From: Myxococcus dinghuensis
Lineage (GTDB): Bacteria > Myxococcota > Myxococcia > Myxococcales > Myxococcaceae
Direction: 5' to 3'
Length of the DNA: 64,000 bases
NCBI RefSeq assembly: GCF_024198235.1
Contig: NZ_JAKCFB010000005.1
Span: 186,001-250,000 of the forward strand
Shown: positions 36,239 to 46,938 of the stretch, piece by piece
Numbering within the stretch: the stretch's first letter is position 1
Layout of the letters: every line of letters starts with the position of its first letter
Program-made: the position numbers and the translations under genes
Notes under the pieces: generated by a model
Told to the model about the DNA's origin: nothing
Databases searched by the model: none
Seen by the model: the letters and a program-made list of their open reading frames with translations, nothing else

Positions 36239-36745
36239 GCCTTACCGACCCGAAACGTTTGGCCCACGGCATAGGACGTATAGAGGCAGACAGACAGAAC
36301 TTGTCGGGTCAGCCTCCAGTTGTTCACCCATAGGGTTACCGTCATAGAGGGAGACTTTCGGGGTTCGGAGGCCACCGGGAGGCGGTGGTTTTTCTCGACG
36401 GAAGACCCGTCTTCCCGGGTCACCCGGGCCCCCCGAAACGGGGGGGAATCGCCCCGGAGTCGGACGACCCATGGCGTCGGGCGGCGGCGTTCCTACGGTG
36501 CCGGAGAGTCCTGCGACCGGGGCCACCCCCAAGGGTTGTCTCGTCCCCCGGGCGCGGCGGCGCGGACCGGCGCCGCCCCCCTTCCCGGAGGCCCGGATGC
36601 GTCCTCCGGACGGGGTCCGGGAGGGCCCGAAGCGCACTCGGCGTCCTCGGTCCGCCGCCGCATCGAGGACCCGGGGTGAGAGGTGGGGTCCGGGCGACCA
36701 GGCGAGCCTACGCGGGGCGTCAAAGCCGACTAGGCTGTGCGGCCG
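36239..36745. other. Intergenic region with a row of hairpins
   Basis: About 500 bp without a convincing gene, between the XRE start and the chemoreceptor start. It contains, left to right, an intrinsic terminator on the plus strand (36370-36393), a GGAAGA-CCCG-TCTTCC hairpin (36400-36415), CCCGGG-tca-CCCGGG, and CCCCCCG-aaa-CGGGGGG (36429-36445). The rest is very GC-rich and unstructured by eye. Confidence 0.55.
36370..36395 (+). terminator. Orphan intrinsic terminator
   Basis: CCACCG (36372-36377), loop GGAGG, CGGTGG (36383-36388), followed at once by TTTTT (36389-36393) and CTC: a textbook Rho-independent terminator on the plus strand. No plus-strand protein gene ends just upstream, because the XRE gene there is on the minus strand. 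It therefore implies a short plus-strand transcript. Confidence 0.65.
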
Positions 36746-38389
36746 ATGGCGGCCGGACAGCGCAACCTGCTGGTGAAGCTCTGCGTGGCGATGGGCGTGG
36801 TGGCCCTGCCGCTGCTCGTCGCCATCCTCGCCGTGGTGCTGCCGGAGCTGAGGGCCCAGCTGCACGAGGATCGCATCCGCGGGCTCCGGCAGGCGGTGGA
36901 GACGGCGTACGGCGTCCTCCAGGCCTACGAGGCCCGGGAGCGCGCCGGGGAGCTGACGCGCGGCCAGGCGCAGGCGCAGGCCGCCGCGCTGCTCCAGACG
37001 CTGCGCTACGCGGAGGTGGAGTACTTCTGGGTCAACGACCTGGAGACGCGGCTGGTGATGCACCCGCACCTGCCGGCCATGGTGGGCAAGGACATGACGG
37101 GCTACCGCGACCTGCGCGGCAAGCCGGTGTTCGTGGACATCGTCACGCTGGCGCGCGCGCAGGGCCAGGGCGCGGTGGCGTACGAGGCGACGCGGCCGGG
37201 CTCGCCGGACCCCATCCCCAAGGAGAGCTACGTGAAGCTCTTCCAGCCGTGGGGCTGGGTGCTGGGCACGGGCGTGTACGTGGAGGACATCGACCGGGAG
37301 GTGGCGTCCGTGGCCCGGCGCATCCTCGTCGCGGTGGGCGGCGCGCTGGTGCTGGCGGCGCTGGCGGGGGTGTACGTGTCGCGGCAGGTGGTGCGGCCGG
37401 TGCGCTCGCTGGCGGACGCGGCGCGGCGCGTGGCGCGCGGCGACCTGTCCGTGCGGGTGGAGACGACCTCCGAGGACGAGGTGGGCCAGCTCTCCGAGGC
37501 CTTCAACGCCATGGTGGCGGAGCTGCGGGACGTGGTGGGCGCGCTGGTGGAGGCGGCGGGCGCCACGGCCGCGGACGCCGAGCGCATCCGCGCCTCCGCG
37601 GACACCCTGGCGCGCGGCACGCGCGAGCAGGCGGACGCGCTCCAGCACGCGGCGGAGGCGGTGCAGGACATGAGCGCGCGCGTGTCCCAGGGCGCGGTGG
37701 CGGCGCGGGCCGCCGTGGACGCCGCCCTCGAGCAGGGCCAGGTGGCGGACACGGGCGGGCGCGCGGTGGACGAGGCGTCGCGGAAGATGGGCGACATCGT
37801 GGAGGTGGTGGAGCGCTCGGCGGAGACGGTGACGCGGCTGCAGGAGTCCGGCCGGGTGACGGGGGAGATGCTCAAGCTCATCCAGCAGGTCGCGGACGAG
37901 ACGCAGATGCTGGCGCTGAACACGGCCATCGAGGCGGTGCGCGCGGGGCAGCACGGCAAGGGCTTCTCCGTGGTGGCGGGCGAGGTGCGCAAGCTGGCGG
38001 AGCGCACGCGCGAGGCCGCCGCCCAGGTGCAGGCGCTCCAGGACCGCAGCGACGCGGACACGACGCTGGCGGCCACGCTGATGCGGCAGGGCACGGTCCA
38101 GGTCCACGAGGGGCTGACGCTGTCCTCGACGGCCGGCGAGGCGCTGGCGCGGCTGCTCGCCGGCACGAAGACGATGGGCGAGCGCGTGGGGACGCTGGCG
38201 GAGGAGAACACCCGCCAGTCCGCCTCCGGCGAGAACATCGCCGGGCGCATCCAGGTGCTGTCGCTGCGCTCGACGGAGGCGGTGGCCGGGGTGGAGCAGA
38301 TCGCCCGCTCGGTGGAGGACCTGCGCGCCCGGGCCTCGCGGCTGCGCGAGCTGGCCGCCCGCTTCACCACGCCCGCCCGGGGCGGTTAA
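36746..38389 (+). CDS. Methyl-accepting chemotaxis protein with periplasmic Cache domain
   Basis: A 547-residue inner-membrane chemoreceptor. TM1 is about 10-32. A single-Cache domain follows (about 40-190, [34 protein letters not shown]), then TM2 (about 190-212), HAMP (about 213-265) and a cytoplasmic coiled coil. The coiled coil carries the hairpin tip [34 protein letters not shown], which contacts CheA/CheW. No che genes are nearby and no CheR-binding pentapeptide is seen. ATG 36746 is preferred; GTG 36737 is an alternative. Confidence 0.93.
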   Translation: MAAGQRNLLVKLCVAMGVVALPLLVAILAVVLPELRAQLHEDRIRGLRQAVETAYGVLQAYEARERAGELTRGQAQAQAAALLQTLRYAEVEYFWVNDLETRLVMHPHLPAMVGKDMTGYRDLRGKPVFVDIVTLARAQGQGAVAYEATRPGSPDPIPKESYVKLFQPWGWVLGTGVYVEDIDREVASVARRILVAVGGALVLAALAGVYVSRQVVRPVRSLADAARRVARGDLSVRVETTSEDEVGQLSEAFNAMVAELRDVVGALVEAAGATAADAERIRASADTLARGTREQADALQHAAEAVQDMSARVSQGAVAARAAVDAALEQGQVADTGGRAVDEASRKMGDIVEVVERSAETVTRLQESGRVTGEMLKLIQQVADETQMLALNTAIEAVRAGQHGKGFSVVAGEVRKLAERTREAAAQVQALQDRSDADTTLAATLMRQGTVQVHEGLTLSSTAGEALARLLAGTKTMGERVGTLAEENTRQSASGENIAGRIQVLSLRSTEAVAGVEQIARSVEDLRARASRLRELAARFTTPARGG

Positions 38390-38488
38390 CGCTTCTTCAT
38401 ACACGCGCAACGCCAGGGACAGGTGGAGCCGGCAGTCTCGCCATCCTCACTGGAGCGCGAAGGCGCTCCCGACCGAAGGAGCGATTCC

Positions 38489-39088
38489 ATGGCACTGGCA
38501 ACCCTGCGGGTCCCCGACCGCGAGCCCCTGGTGTTCGGCTACGCGCTGGACACCCTGCTGGCGACGGCATCGCCGCTGCCGCCCCTCACCCTCAAGGCCC
38601 TGGAGCGGCAGGGCGTCTTCGCCGGCCGCCCCCTGCACACGGCCTACCCGTGCGCGGTGTGGCCGGCCGCCATCCACCTGCTGGCGAGCGCCGCGCTGCC
38701 CCACCTGGGGCGCGACCAGGCGGAGGACGCCCTGGGCCGCGCGTTCGCGGAGCGCTTCATCCAGGCGCGCATGGGCACGGTGCTCCAGGGCTTCGCCCAG
38801 GTGGTGGGCACCGAGCAGATGCTGCTGCGGCTGTCGCGCGCGCTGCGCTCCACCAACAACTTCCTCGACGTCTCGCTCGAGCCCCACGGCGACGAGGGCG
38901 GCTGGGAGCTGCGGCTGCACCCGGTGCGCGAGTTCGAGCACCACCCGCGCCGGCTGGCGGACCCGCCCCACTTCGCGCGGGGCCTGCTCACCTACGCCTT
39001 CCAGCACGGCGGCGCGCCCACCGCGAGGCTGACCCTCGTCGACCACGACGAGGGCCGCGCGCTCACCACCTTCCACGTGGGCCTGTAG
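38489..39088 (+). CDS. TIGR02265/DUF2378-type family protein
   Basis: A 199-residue protein that resembles the myxobacterial TIGR02265 family: VFGYALDTLLATASPLPPLTLKALERQG at the start, an ALGRAFAERFIQARMGTVLQGFAQVVGTEQMLLRL core, and a C-terminal strand region with LTLVDHDEGRALTTFHV. GAAGGAG lies 8-14 nt before the ATG at 38489. Function unknown. It is related to the 7497-8120 gene at family level. Confidence 0.75.
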   Translation: MALATLRVPDREPLVFGYALDTLLATASPLPPLTLKALERQGVFAGRPLHTAYPCAVWPAAIHLLASAALPHLGRDQAEDALGRAFAERFIQARMGTVLQGFAQVVGTEQMLLRLSRALRSTNNFLDVSLEPHGDEGGWELRLHPVREFEHHPRRLADPPHFARGLLTYAFQHGGAPTARLTLVDHDEGRALTTFHVGL

Positions 39089-39106
39089 GCCCACGCGCCG
39101 CCATCC

Positions 39107-39319
39107 CTACTGGCAGAACTGCGGCTGCCGGACGCAGTCGCGGCACAGGCCGTCCACGCACACCGTCGTGCCGGGGCACGAGTTGTCCGGGGAGCGACAC
39201 GCAATCCCCTGCTCCGTCTGGCCCAGCGACGCGTCCTCCGTCGCCTCCGGGGCGCCGCCACAGCCCGCCAGCGTCAGCACCGTCATCAAGCCCAGCAGCC
39301 CCTTGTGGATTCCTCGCAT
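39107..39319 (-). CDS. Cys-rich mini-lipoprotein (paralog 1)
   Basis: A 70-residue lipoprotein: signal peptide to LTLAGC, an acidic linker, then EQGIACRSPDNSCPGTTVCVDGLCRDC and a short Cys/Gln tail. The mature domain has six or seven Cys residues in an EGF-like or toxin-like spacing. AGGAGC stands upstream. It has a close paralog 139 bp away (39458-39667). Role unknown. Confidence 0.78.
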   Translation of the reverse strand: MRGIHKGLLGLMTVLTLAGCGGAPEATEDASLGQTEQGIACRSPDNSCPGTTVCVDGLCRDCVRQPQFCQ

Positions 39320-39457
39320 GAAAAGCTCCTCGTCCGGGTAGGTACGGCCCCCGGAGAATAGCTCAATTGCATAAATGACTGGGTTGCATCTGTGCTCGCG
39401 GGGTCGCGCGGGGCGGGCACATCGGCGCCTCGCGCCTACATCCCCGCGCGACGGTCC

Positions 39458-39667
39458 TCACGGCCCCACGGGAACGGGCCTGCAGAGGCCGTTCCTGCAG
39501 ACGGAGCCCTCCGGGCACCAGTTGTCCGGCTGGACACACGCGAGGCCCTGCTCGGCCTCGCCCAGCGGCCCCGTGGCCGCGTCCTGGACGTCGGCCGGCC
39601 CTCCACAGGCCGCGAGCGACGAGACGACCAGCAACCCCAGGACCCACTTCACGCGGAGGCTTCCCAT
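39458..39667 (-). CDS. Cys-rich mini-lipoprotein (paralog 2)
   Basis: A 69-residue lipoprotein: signal peptide ending SSLAAC, then GEAEQGLACVQPDNWCPEGSVCRNGLCR. It shares the pattern EQG-x-AC-x2-PDN-x-CP-x3-VC-x2-GLCR with the neighbouring gene, but lacks its C-terminal DCVRQPQFCQ tail. Tandem paralogs on the same strand indicate a local duplication. Role unknown. Confidence 0.78.
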   Translation of the reverse strand: MGSLRVKWVLGLLVVSSLAACGGPADVQDAATGPLGEAEQGLACVQPDNWCPEGSVCRNGLCRPVPVGP

Positions 39668-39808
39668 GGCGACGCTCCCTTCGAGTCGGGCACGGCGCCG
39701 CCATCATCATCGGGATTCATCTGCCATCCCGATACATCAACCCGGAGCGCGGGACCCGCGGGGGCGCCGTCCGGTATCGGGCGGGGACCTGCCCCGCGGG
39801 GCGAGGCC

Positions 39809-41106
39809 TCACGCCACCTGGGGCTGGGCCCCCAGCGCGCGGGCGAGGCTGGCGCGGGAGGTGGCCAGGTCGTAGGTGGCCTGGACGCGCTGGGCGGCGG
39901 CGCTGGTGTAGGCCACCTGCGCATCCCCCAGCTCGATGATGTTGCCCACGCCCGCGGCGTAGCGGCCCTCGGCCAGGCGCAGCCGCTCGCGCGCGTTCAC
40001 CAGCGCCTCCTCGGCGGCGGACAGCGCCTCGCGCGAGGCCACCACGGCCAGCCGCGCCTGCTCCACCTCCAGGCGCACCTGCTGACGGAGCGTGTCCTGC
40101 TGGGCCCGGGCGTCGCGCACCAGGGCCTCGCGCTCCCGCACCTCCGCGCGCGTGCGCCCGCTGTCGAACAGGTTCCAGCTCAGGCTCAGCCCGCCGCTCA
40201 CGCCCAGGTCGGAGTCCGCCGGGCTGCGCCCCGCGTCCTGCAGGCCCGCGGTGGCGCTGAGGCTCGGCCAGTAGCCACCCCGGGACACGCCCACCTGCGT
40301 CTCCTGCGAGCGCACCTGGAGCTCGCTGGCGACCACGTCCTGCCGCGCGGCCAGGGCGCGCTCCACCAGCACCTCCGTGCCCGCGTCCTCGCCGTCCAGG
40401 GGCGTCACCGCCACGTCCCGGACGGCGTAGTCCGTGGAGCCCTCCAGCCCCATGGCCTGGTTGAGGCGCGCCTTCGCGGTGGCGTAGGCGTTGCGCGCGC
40501 GGATGAGCGACAGCTGCGCGTTGGCCCGCGCGGTGCGCTGCTGGAGCAGGTCGATCTCCGGCCGCGAGCCCACCTCCACGGCGGCCTGCACCTGCGTCAG
40601 CCGGCGCGCCTCCGTGTCGAGCGTCTCCTGGGCCACGCCCAGCAGCGCCGCCTGCGTCAGCGTGTCGAAGTACGCGGTGCGCACGTCGAGCAGCACGTCC
40701 TCCAGCGTCTGCGCCTGGGAGGACTCCTGGGCCTGGGCGGACTGGCGCGCGGCCTTGTAGCGCCCGGACGTGCGGCCGAAGTCGTAGAGGAGCTGGCTGG
40801 CGGTGAGGCCCGCGCTGAAGCGCTTCGTCAGGTCGCCGCTCCCCGGCACCTCCGACGACGACGACAGGTTCTTGCCCACGTCGTAGCCGGCGTTGCCGTT
40901 GACCTGGGGCAGGAGGCCCGCGCGGGACTGGTCCGCGCGCGCGCGCGCCGCGTCCGTGCCGGCCTGCGCGGACTGCAACTGCGGCTGCCGCTCGCGGGCG
41001 ATGGACTCCGCCTCCTCCAGCGTGAGGACGCGCGCCGGCGCCCCCACTGGCTCCGCCGCGGAGACGGAGCACAGGCCCAACATCATCACGCAGGACAACG
41101 CGCGCA

Positions 41107-41107
<1 letters not shown>
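39809..41107 (-). CDS. TolC-family outer-membrane efflux protein
   Basis: A 432-residue outer-membrane channel of a tripartite exporter. A signal peptide (MRALSCVMMLGLCSVSAAEP) is followed by two OEP repeats rich in Ala/Gln/Arg helices (LTLEEAESIARERQPQLQSA, RFSAGLTASQLLYDFGRT and GVSGGLSLSWNLFDSGRTRAEV). The GLTASQLLYDFGRT and SLSWNLFDSGRT strands are the paired barrel hairpins. Its ATG overlaps the permease stop (TGATG). With the permease, ATPase and adaptor it completes a MacAB-TolC-like pump. Confidence 0.93.
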
Positions 41108-42335
<1,228 letters not shown>

Positions 42336-42339
<4 letters not shown>

Positions 42340-43091
42340 GGCACGGCCTCCTCTTCCTCCGGCAGCGGCACCGCCGGCTGGGCCGGCTGTCGCTTGTCGG
42401 AGACGATGCGGCCGTCGCGCACCACCACCACCCGGCCCGTGTACGCGGCGATGTCCGGCTCGTGGGTGACGATGATGAGGGTGAGCCCCTCGCGCTGGAG
42501 CTGCTGGAACAACGCCATCACCTCCACGCTGGTGCGGGAGTCCAGGTTGCCCGTGGGCTCGTCCGCGAGGATGAGCCGGGGGCGCCCCACCAGCGCGCGG
42601 GCGATGGCCACGCGCTGCTGCTGTCCCCCCGAGAGCTGCTTGGGGTGGTGCTCCAACCGGTCGCCCAGGCCCACGCGCTGGAGCGCGTCCTTCGCGCGGG
42701 CGTGGCGCTCCTTCGTCTTCACGCCCGCGTAGAGCAGCGGCAGCTCCACGTTCTCCAGCGCGGTGGTGCGCGCCAGCAGGTTGAAGCTCTGGAAGACGAA
42801 GCCCAGGGTGCGGTTGCGCACGCGGGCCAGCGCGTCCCGGTCCAGCCGCGACACGTCCTTGCCGTCCAGCAGGTACTGCCCCTGCGTGGGCTTGTCCAGG
42901 CAGCCCAGGATGTTCATCAGCGTGGACTTGCCGGAGCCGCTGGTCCCCATGATGGAGACCAGCTCGCCGGGCTGCACGGCCAGGTCCACGCCGCGCAGGG
43001 CCCGCACCTCCACGTCTCCCGTCCGGTACACCTTGCTCACCGCGCGCAACGCCACGAGCGGCTGCGCGCCATCGACTGCCTCCATGACCAC
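42336..43091 (-). CDS. MacB/LolD-like ABC transporter ATP-binding protein
   Basis: A 251-residue ATPase driving the MacB-type mechanotransmission pump. It has Walker [14 protein letters not shown], signature [15 protein letters not shown], Walker [13 protein letters not shown] and H-loop IVTHEP. It lies 17 nt after the adaptor gene and overlaps the permease gene. Confidence 0.95.
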
Positions 43092-43108
43092 CTGCCTCCT
43101 TCGCCGCC

Positions 43109-44437
43109 CTAGAAAGGCCCCGGGCCGCGCCGCATGGGCATCCGGCCGCCCGCTCCCGGAGGCGCGTTGCCCGCGCCGCCCGCCGCCGCGGCGCTCGCCG
43201 CCTGGCCGGTGACGACGGTGTCGCCCTCGCTCACCTCGCCGGTCACCTCCGTGTAGCTGCCGTCCGTCAGCCCGGTGTGGACCCGCGCGGGCACGGGCCC
43301 CGGGTGCTCCTGGCGCAGCACGTACAGCGTCCGGCTCCCGTCCTCGACGGGGGGCGCGGGCCTCGCGCCCGGCGCCCCACCCGGGGGCGGCGCGCCCTCC
43401 GGCACCGCGGGCTTGAAGCGCAGCGCCGCGTTGGGCACCGCCAGCACGTCGTCCTTCTGCGCGGTGACGATGGTGACGTTGGCCGTCATGCCCGGCTTGA
43501 GCTTCAGGTCCGGGTTCGCCACGTCGATGATGGCGTCGTAGGTGACGACGTTCTGCACCGTGGTGGCCGCGTTGCGGATCTGCCGGATGGTGCCGTGGAA
43601 GCGCTCACCCGGCCACGCGTCCACGGTGAAGGTGGCGCGCATGCCGTCCTGCAGGCGGCCCACGTCGGCCTCGGCCACGCTGGTGTTCACCTGCATCTTG
43701 CGCAGGTCCTCCGCGATGGTGAACAGCGTGGGCGCCTGGAGGGACGCGGCCACCGTCTGGCCCACGTCCACGCTGCGCGAAATCACGATGCCGTCGGTGG
43801 GCGAGACGATGGTGGTGTAGCGCAGGTTCACGTCGGCCTCGGACACCGCGGCCTGGGCCTGGGCCAACTGCCCCTCCGCCGCGGACACCTGGGCGCGCGC
43901 GGACTCGGCCGTGGCCTCCGCGGTGTCCAGGTCCGCCTGCGCGATGAACTGCTTGTCGCGCAGCGCCCGCGAGCGCTCCGCCTGCTTGCGCGCGTTCTCC
44001 GCCTCCACTCGGGCCTTCGTCACGTTGGCGCGCGCGGCGACGAGGTTCGCGCGGGCGCGCTCCACCGCCGCCTGGAACAACTGCGGGTCGATGCGCGCGA
44101 TGACCTGCCCCTTCTTCACCGGCGAGTTGAAGTCGACGTTCAGCTCGAGGATGCGGCCGGAGACCTGGCTGCCCACCTGCACCGTCACCAGGGCGGACAG
44201 GGTGCCGGTGGCCGTCACCTTCGACGTGATTCGCCGGGGCTCCACCCGCGCCGTCTGGAACGCGGCGGCGGGGTCCTCCGGCCGACTCCGGGCGCGCACC
44301 GCCCAGACGCCCGCCACCACCACCAGCGCCAGGAGTGCCCAGCCCCACCACGGCATGCGGCGCCCTCGCCCCTCCACCTCTGGCTCCCCGGGGGGCACCA
44401 CCGACAGCTCCCCCGGTGCTTCGCTCGCGACCTTCAT
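43109..44437 (-). CDS. MacA-like periplasmic adaptor (membrane fusion protein)
   Basis: A 442-residue adaptor joining the inner-membrane pump to TolC. One TM is near residues 30-45 ([18 protein letters not shown]). The beta-barrel/lipoyl halves are [19 protein letters not shown] and [22 protein letters not shown], with a long coiled-coil hairpin between (residues about 110-190). The Gly/Pro-rich tail ([16 protein letters not shown]) interrupts the last domain. The start is uncertain: ATG 44437 (KVASEAPG) is preferred, ATG 44464 is possible; neither has a strong ribosome site. Confidence 0.92.
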   Translation of the reverse strand: MKVASEAPGELSVVPPGEPEVEGRGRRMPWWGWALLALVVVAGVWAVRARSRPEDPAAAFQTARVEPRRITSKVTATGTLSALVTVQVGSQVSGRILELNVDFNSPVKKGQVIARIDPQLFQAAVERARANLVAARANVTKARVEAENARKQAERSRALRDKQFIAQADLDTAEATAESARAQVSAAEGQLAQAQAAVSEADVNLRYTTIVSPTDGIVISRSVDVGQTVAASLQAPTLFTIAEDLRKMQVNTSVAEADVGRLQDGMRATFTVDAWPGERFHGTIRQIRNAATTVQNVVTYDAIIDVANPDLKLKPGMTANVTIVTAQKDDVLAVPNAALRFKPAVPEGAPPPGGAPGARPAPPVEDGSRTLYVLRQEHPGPVPARVHTGLTDGSYTEVTGEVSEGDTVVTGQAASAAAAGGAGNAPPGAGGRMPMRRGPGPF

Positions 44438-44543
44438 GGGGTCAACGTCTACGCGGGCACGCATTTCAATGGATGACGTCGGGATTACGAGGCGTGTCCC
44501 ACGCGTCGCGCGCGGCGGCCGGGCCGCGGCGCGAGCGACGTGG

Positions 44544-45932
44544 CTAGCCCTCGGCCCGGAGGTCCGGCGGCGACGCGGGCAGGACGATGCGCACGGACGT
44601 GCCCACTCCCGGCTGGCTGTCGAGCGCCAGCGTTCCCCCGTGCGCGTCCACGATGCGGCGGGCGAGCGCCAGCCCCAGGCCCACGCCGCCCGAGCTGCGC
44701 GCGCGGCTGCGGTCGGTGCGGAAGAACGGCGTGCCCACGCGCGACAGGTCCTCCGCGTCGATGCCGATGCCCTGGTCCGACACCTCGAACTCCAACCCCG
44801 AGGGCGGATGCACCCGCGCGCGCAGCCGCACCGGCGTGCGGGCCTCCGAGTACTTCGCCGCGTTGTCGAGCAGGTTGTCGAGCACGCGCCGCACCATGAC
44901 GGGGTCCACGTCCAGCGCGGGCAGCCCCGGGTCCACGTCCAGCTCCAACGTGCGCCCCGGCCGGGCGGTGCGGAAGCGCGCGGCGGCCTTGTCCACGAGG
45001 GCGACCGCGCCCACCCGCTCCACGCGCAGCGGCGGGACACCGGCGCCCGTGCCCTCCGTCGCCAGGTCGAGCTTCGCGGTGGTGAGCACGTCCTCCACCA
45101 GGCGCTCCAGCTCCGACAGGTCGCCGGTGATGTCGCCCAGCATCTCCCGCGCGGTGGCCGCGTCGCCCTCCTCCGCCAGGTCCAGCGCCACGCGGATGCG
45201 CGCCAGCGGCGTGCGCAGCTCGTGCGACACGTTGGCCAGCAGCTCCTTCTGCGAGCGCAGCAGGTGGGTGATGCGGCCCGCCATCTCGTCGAAGGCCTCG
45301 GCCACCTGGCCCAGCTCGTCGCGGCGGCGGATGCCCGTGCGCGCGTCCAGCTTGCCGGAGCCCAGCTCTCGCGCCACCTCGGCCAGCCGCTGGAGCGGAC
45401 TGCCCAGCGTGCGCGCGAACGCCAGCGAGGTGATGGCGGTGCACACCAGCACCGCGACGACCACGAGCGTGGTGTTCTCCGGCGGCGGCCCCGGAGGCCG
45501 CATGACGATGGTGGCGTAGGCCTCCACCGGGCCGTGCTCCGGCATGGGCAACGACAGCGAATGCGGCGGCGGCCCGGCGAAGCGCTGCCGCGCCTCGTTC
45601 AGGTGCGCCACTTCCTCCTCGCTCAGCGGCGGCGCGGGCGTGGCGGAGTTGGTGGCGATGAGCCGCCCGGACACGTCCCGCAGCGTCACGCGCGCGTCCA
45701 GCAGGCGCGCGGCGCGGTCCAGCGACGCCTGGAGCGCCACCGGGTCGTCCTTCAGCTCGTACCACTCCCGCACGTTGTAGACGGCGTTGCGCGCGAAGCC
45801 GTGGCGCAGCGGCTTCTCCACGATGAACGAGCGCGCCAGGAAGAGGGTGACGCTGACCAGCACCAGCTGGGCGATGCCCACCAGGTAGATGCGCAGCAGC
45901 AGCCGGCCAGGAGTCTGGGAACGCCGGCTCAC
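44544..45932 (-). CDS. Membrane sensor histidine kinase for the efflux operon
   Basis: A 462-residue CpxA/EnvZ-type kinase. TM1 is about 11-33, a periplasmic sensor about 35-150, TM2 about 151-172 (LVVVAVLVCTAITSLAFA), then HAMP (GSPLQRLAEVARELGSGKL), HisKA (NVSHELRTPLARIRV), HATPase_c (NLLDNAAKYSEAR, VSDQGIGIDAED, GVGLGLALAR). GTG start, overlapping the regulator stop (GTGA). Its location upstream of the adaptor gene points to control of the pump. Confidence 0.94.
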   Translation of the reverse strand: MSRRSQTPGRLLLRIYLVGIAQLVLVSVTLFLARSFIVEKPLRHGFARNAVYNVREWYELKDDPVALQASLDRAARLLDARVTLRDVSGRLIATNSATPAPPLSEEEVAHLNEARQRFAGPPPHSLSLPMPEHGPVEAYATIVMRPPGPPPENTTLVVVAVLVCTAITSLAFARTLGSPLQRLAEVARELGSGKLDARTGIRRRDELGQVAEAFDEMAGRITHLLRSQKELLANVSHELRTPLARIRVALDLAEEGDAATAREMLGDITGDLSELERLVEDVLTTAKLDLATEGTGAGVPPLRVERVGAVALVDKAAARFRTARPGRTLELDVDPGLPALDVDPVMVRRVLDNLLDNAAKYSEARTPVRLRARVHPPSGLEFEVSDQGIGIDAEDLSRVGTPFFRTDRSRARSSGGVGLGLALARRIVDAHGGTLALDSQPGVGTSVRIVLPASPPDLRAEG

Positions 45933-46657
45933 ACGTCCTCACCGGTGGCGAGCATGTAGCCCGCGCCGCGGACCGTCTTGAGCAACACGGGGTTGCGCGG
46001 GTCCACCTCGAGCTTCTGTCGCAGCCGGAAGATGTGCACGTCGACGGAGCGGTCGAACACCTCGTCCGCGCTGCCCTTCACCAGGTCCAGGAGCTGCTCG
46101 CGGCTGAGCACGCGGCCGGCGCGCTCGGCCAGCGCGCGCAGCAGGCTGAACTCGTACGTGGTGAGGTGCAGCACGCGCCCGTCCAGGGTGGCGCGCAGGC
46201 TGCGCGGGTCGAGCATGATGCGCCCGGCGAGCACGGGCTGGGAGACGGGCCCCACCTTGCCGCGCGCGCGGCGCACCTGGGCGCGGATGCGCGCGAGCAG
46301 CTCCCGGGACGAGTAGGGCTTGGGCAGGTAGTCGTCCGCGCCCGTCTCCAGGCCGAGCACCCGGTCGGCCTCCTCGCCGCGCGCGGTGACCATGATGATG
46401 GGGACGTCCGTGCGGCCTCGCAGGTCGCGGCACACCTCCAGGCCGTCGCGCCCCGGGAGCATCAGGTCCAGGAGGATGACGTCGAAGGAGTGGCGGGTGG
46501 CCTCGGTGAGCGCGTCGGTGCCGGTGTGGCTCAGCGTGACGATGACGCCGTGCTCCTGGAGGTAGCGAGCGGTGAGCCGGGCCAGCCGCTCGTCATCCTC
46601 GACGAGCAGGACCTGGATGGTGCTTTCTTCCTGCGTGGGGCGGTTGAGCTGTTCCAT
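45929..46657 (-). CDS. OmpR/PhoB-family response regulator
   Basis: A 242-residue transcription factor. The REC domain has VEDDERL, the phospho-Asp in VILLDLMLPGRDG, MVTARG and PKPYSSRE. The winged-helix DNA-binding domain runs LTTYEFSLLRALAERAGRVLSREQLLDLV to TVRGAGYML. It is the first gene of a regulator, kinase, adaptor, ATPase, permease, TolC run, and probably activates it. Confidence 0.95.
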   Translation of the reverse strand: MEQLNRPTQEESTIQVLLVEDDERLARLTARYLQEHGVIVTLSHTGTDALTEATRHSFDVILLDLMLPGRDGLEVCRDLRGRTDVPIIMVTARGEEADRVLGLETGADDYLPKPYSSRELLARIRAQVRRARGKVGPVSQPVLAGRIMLDPRSLRATLDGRVLHLTTYEFSLLRALAERAGRVLSREQLLDLVKGSADEVFDRSVDVHIFRLRQKLEVDPRNPVLLKTVRGAGYMLATGEDV

Positions 46658-46865
46658 GGTCCCGGCGTCTCCTGTCCGCGGCCTTCCAGGACAGAAGGTA
46701 ACAGCGGAGCCGTGGCCCGGGAGCAGGGGAAGGGGGTCTGGCGCCTCGCCGGACTCCGGCCGGGTCCACCGAGGAGGGGCTCCCGGGCCACGAAGTCACC
46801 GTGGCACCAGGAGATGTCCCGGATGATTCGCCGGGATGACGAATTGTTACCGCACCAGGAGGCGG

Positions 46866-46892
46866 GCCCGCCCGCACTCCCGGCGGGCGGGC
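46866..46892 (-). terminator. GC-rich hairpin after the S1 protease gene
   Basis: GCCCGCCCGC (46866-46875) and GCGGGCGGGC (46883-46892) form a perfect 10-bp stem with a 7-nt loop, 47 nt past the protease stop on the minus strand. No T-run follows. Confidence 0.5.
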
Positions 46893-46938
46893 GGGACGAG
46901 CCCCGGAGGGCCCGCCCCCCCTCTCGACCCGACCTTCG

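Noticed and set aside
36320..36679. 119-residue plus-strand open frame in the hairpin region
   Set aside because: It starts at TTG with no ribosome site, runs through four hairpins and has a Pro/Arg/Gly composition without protein features.
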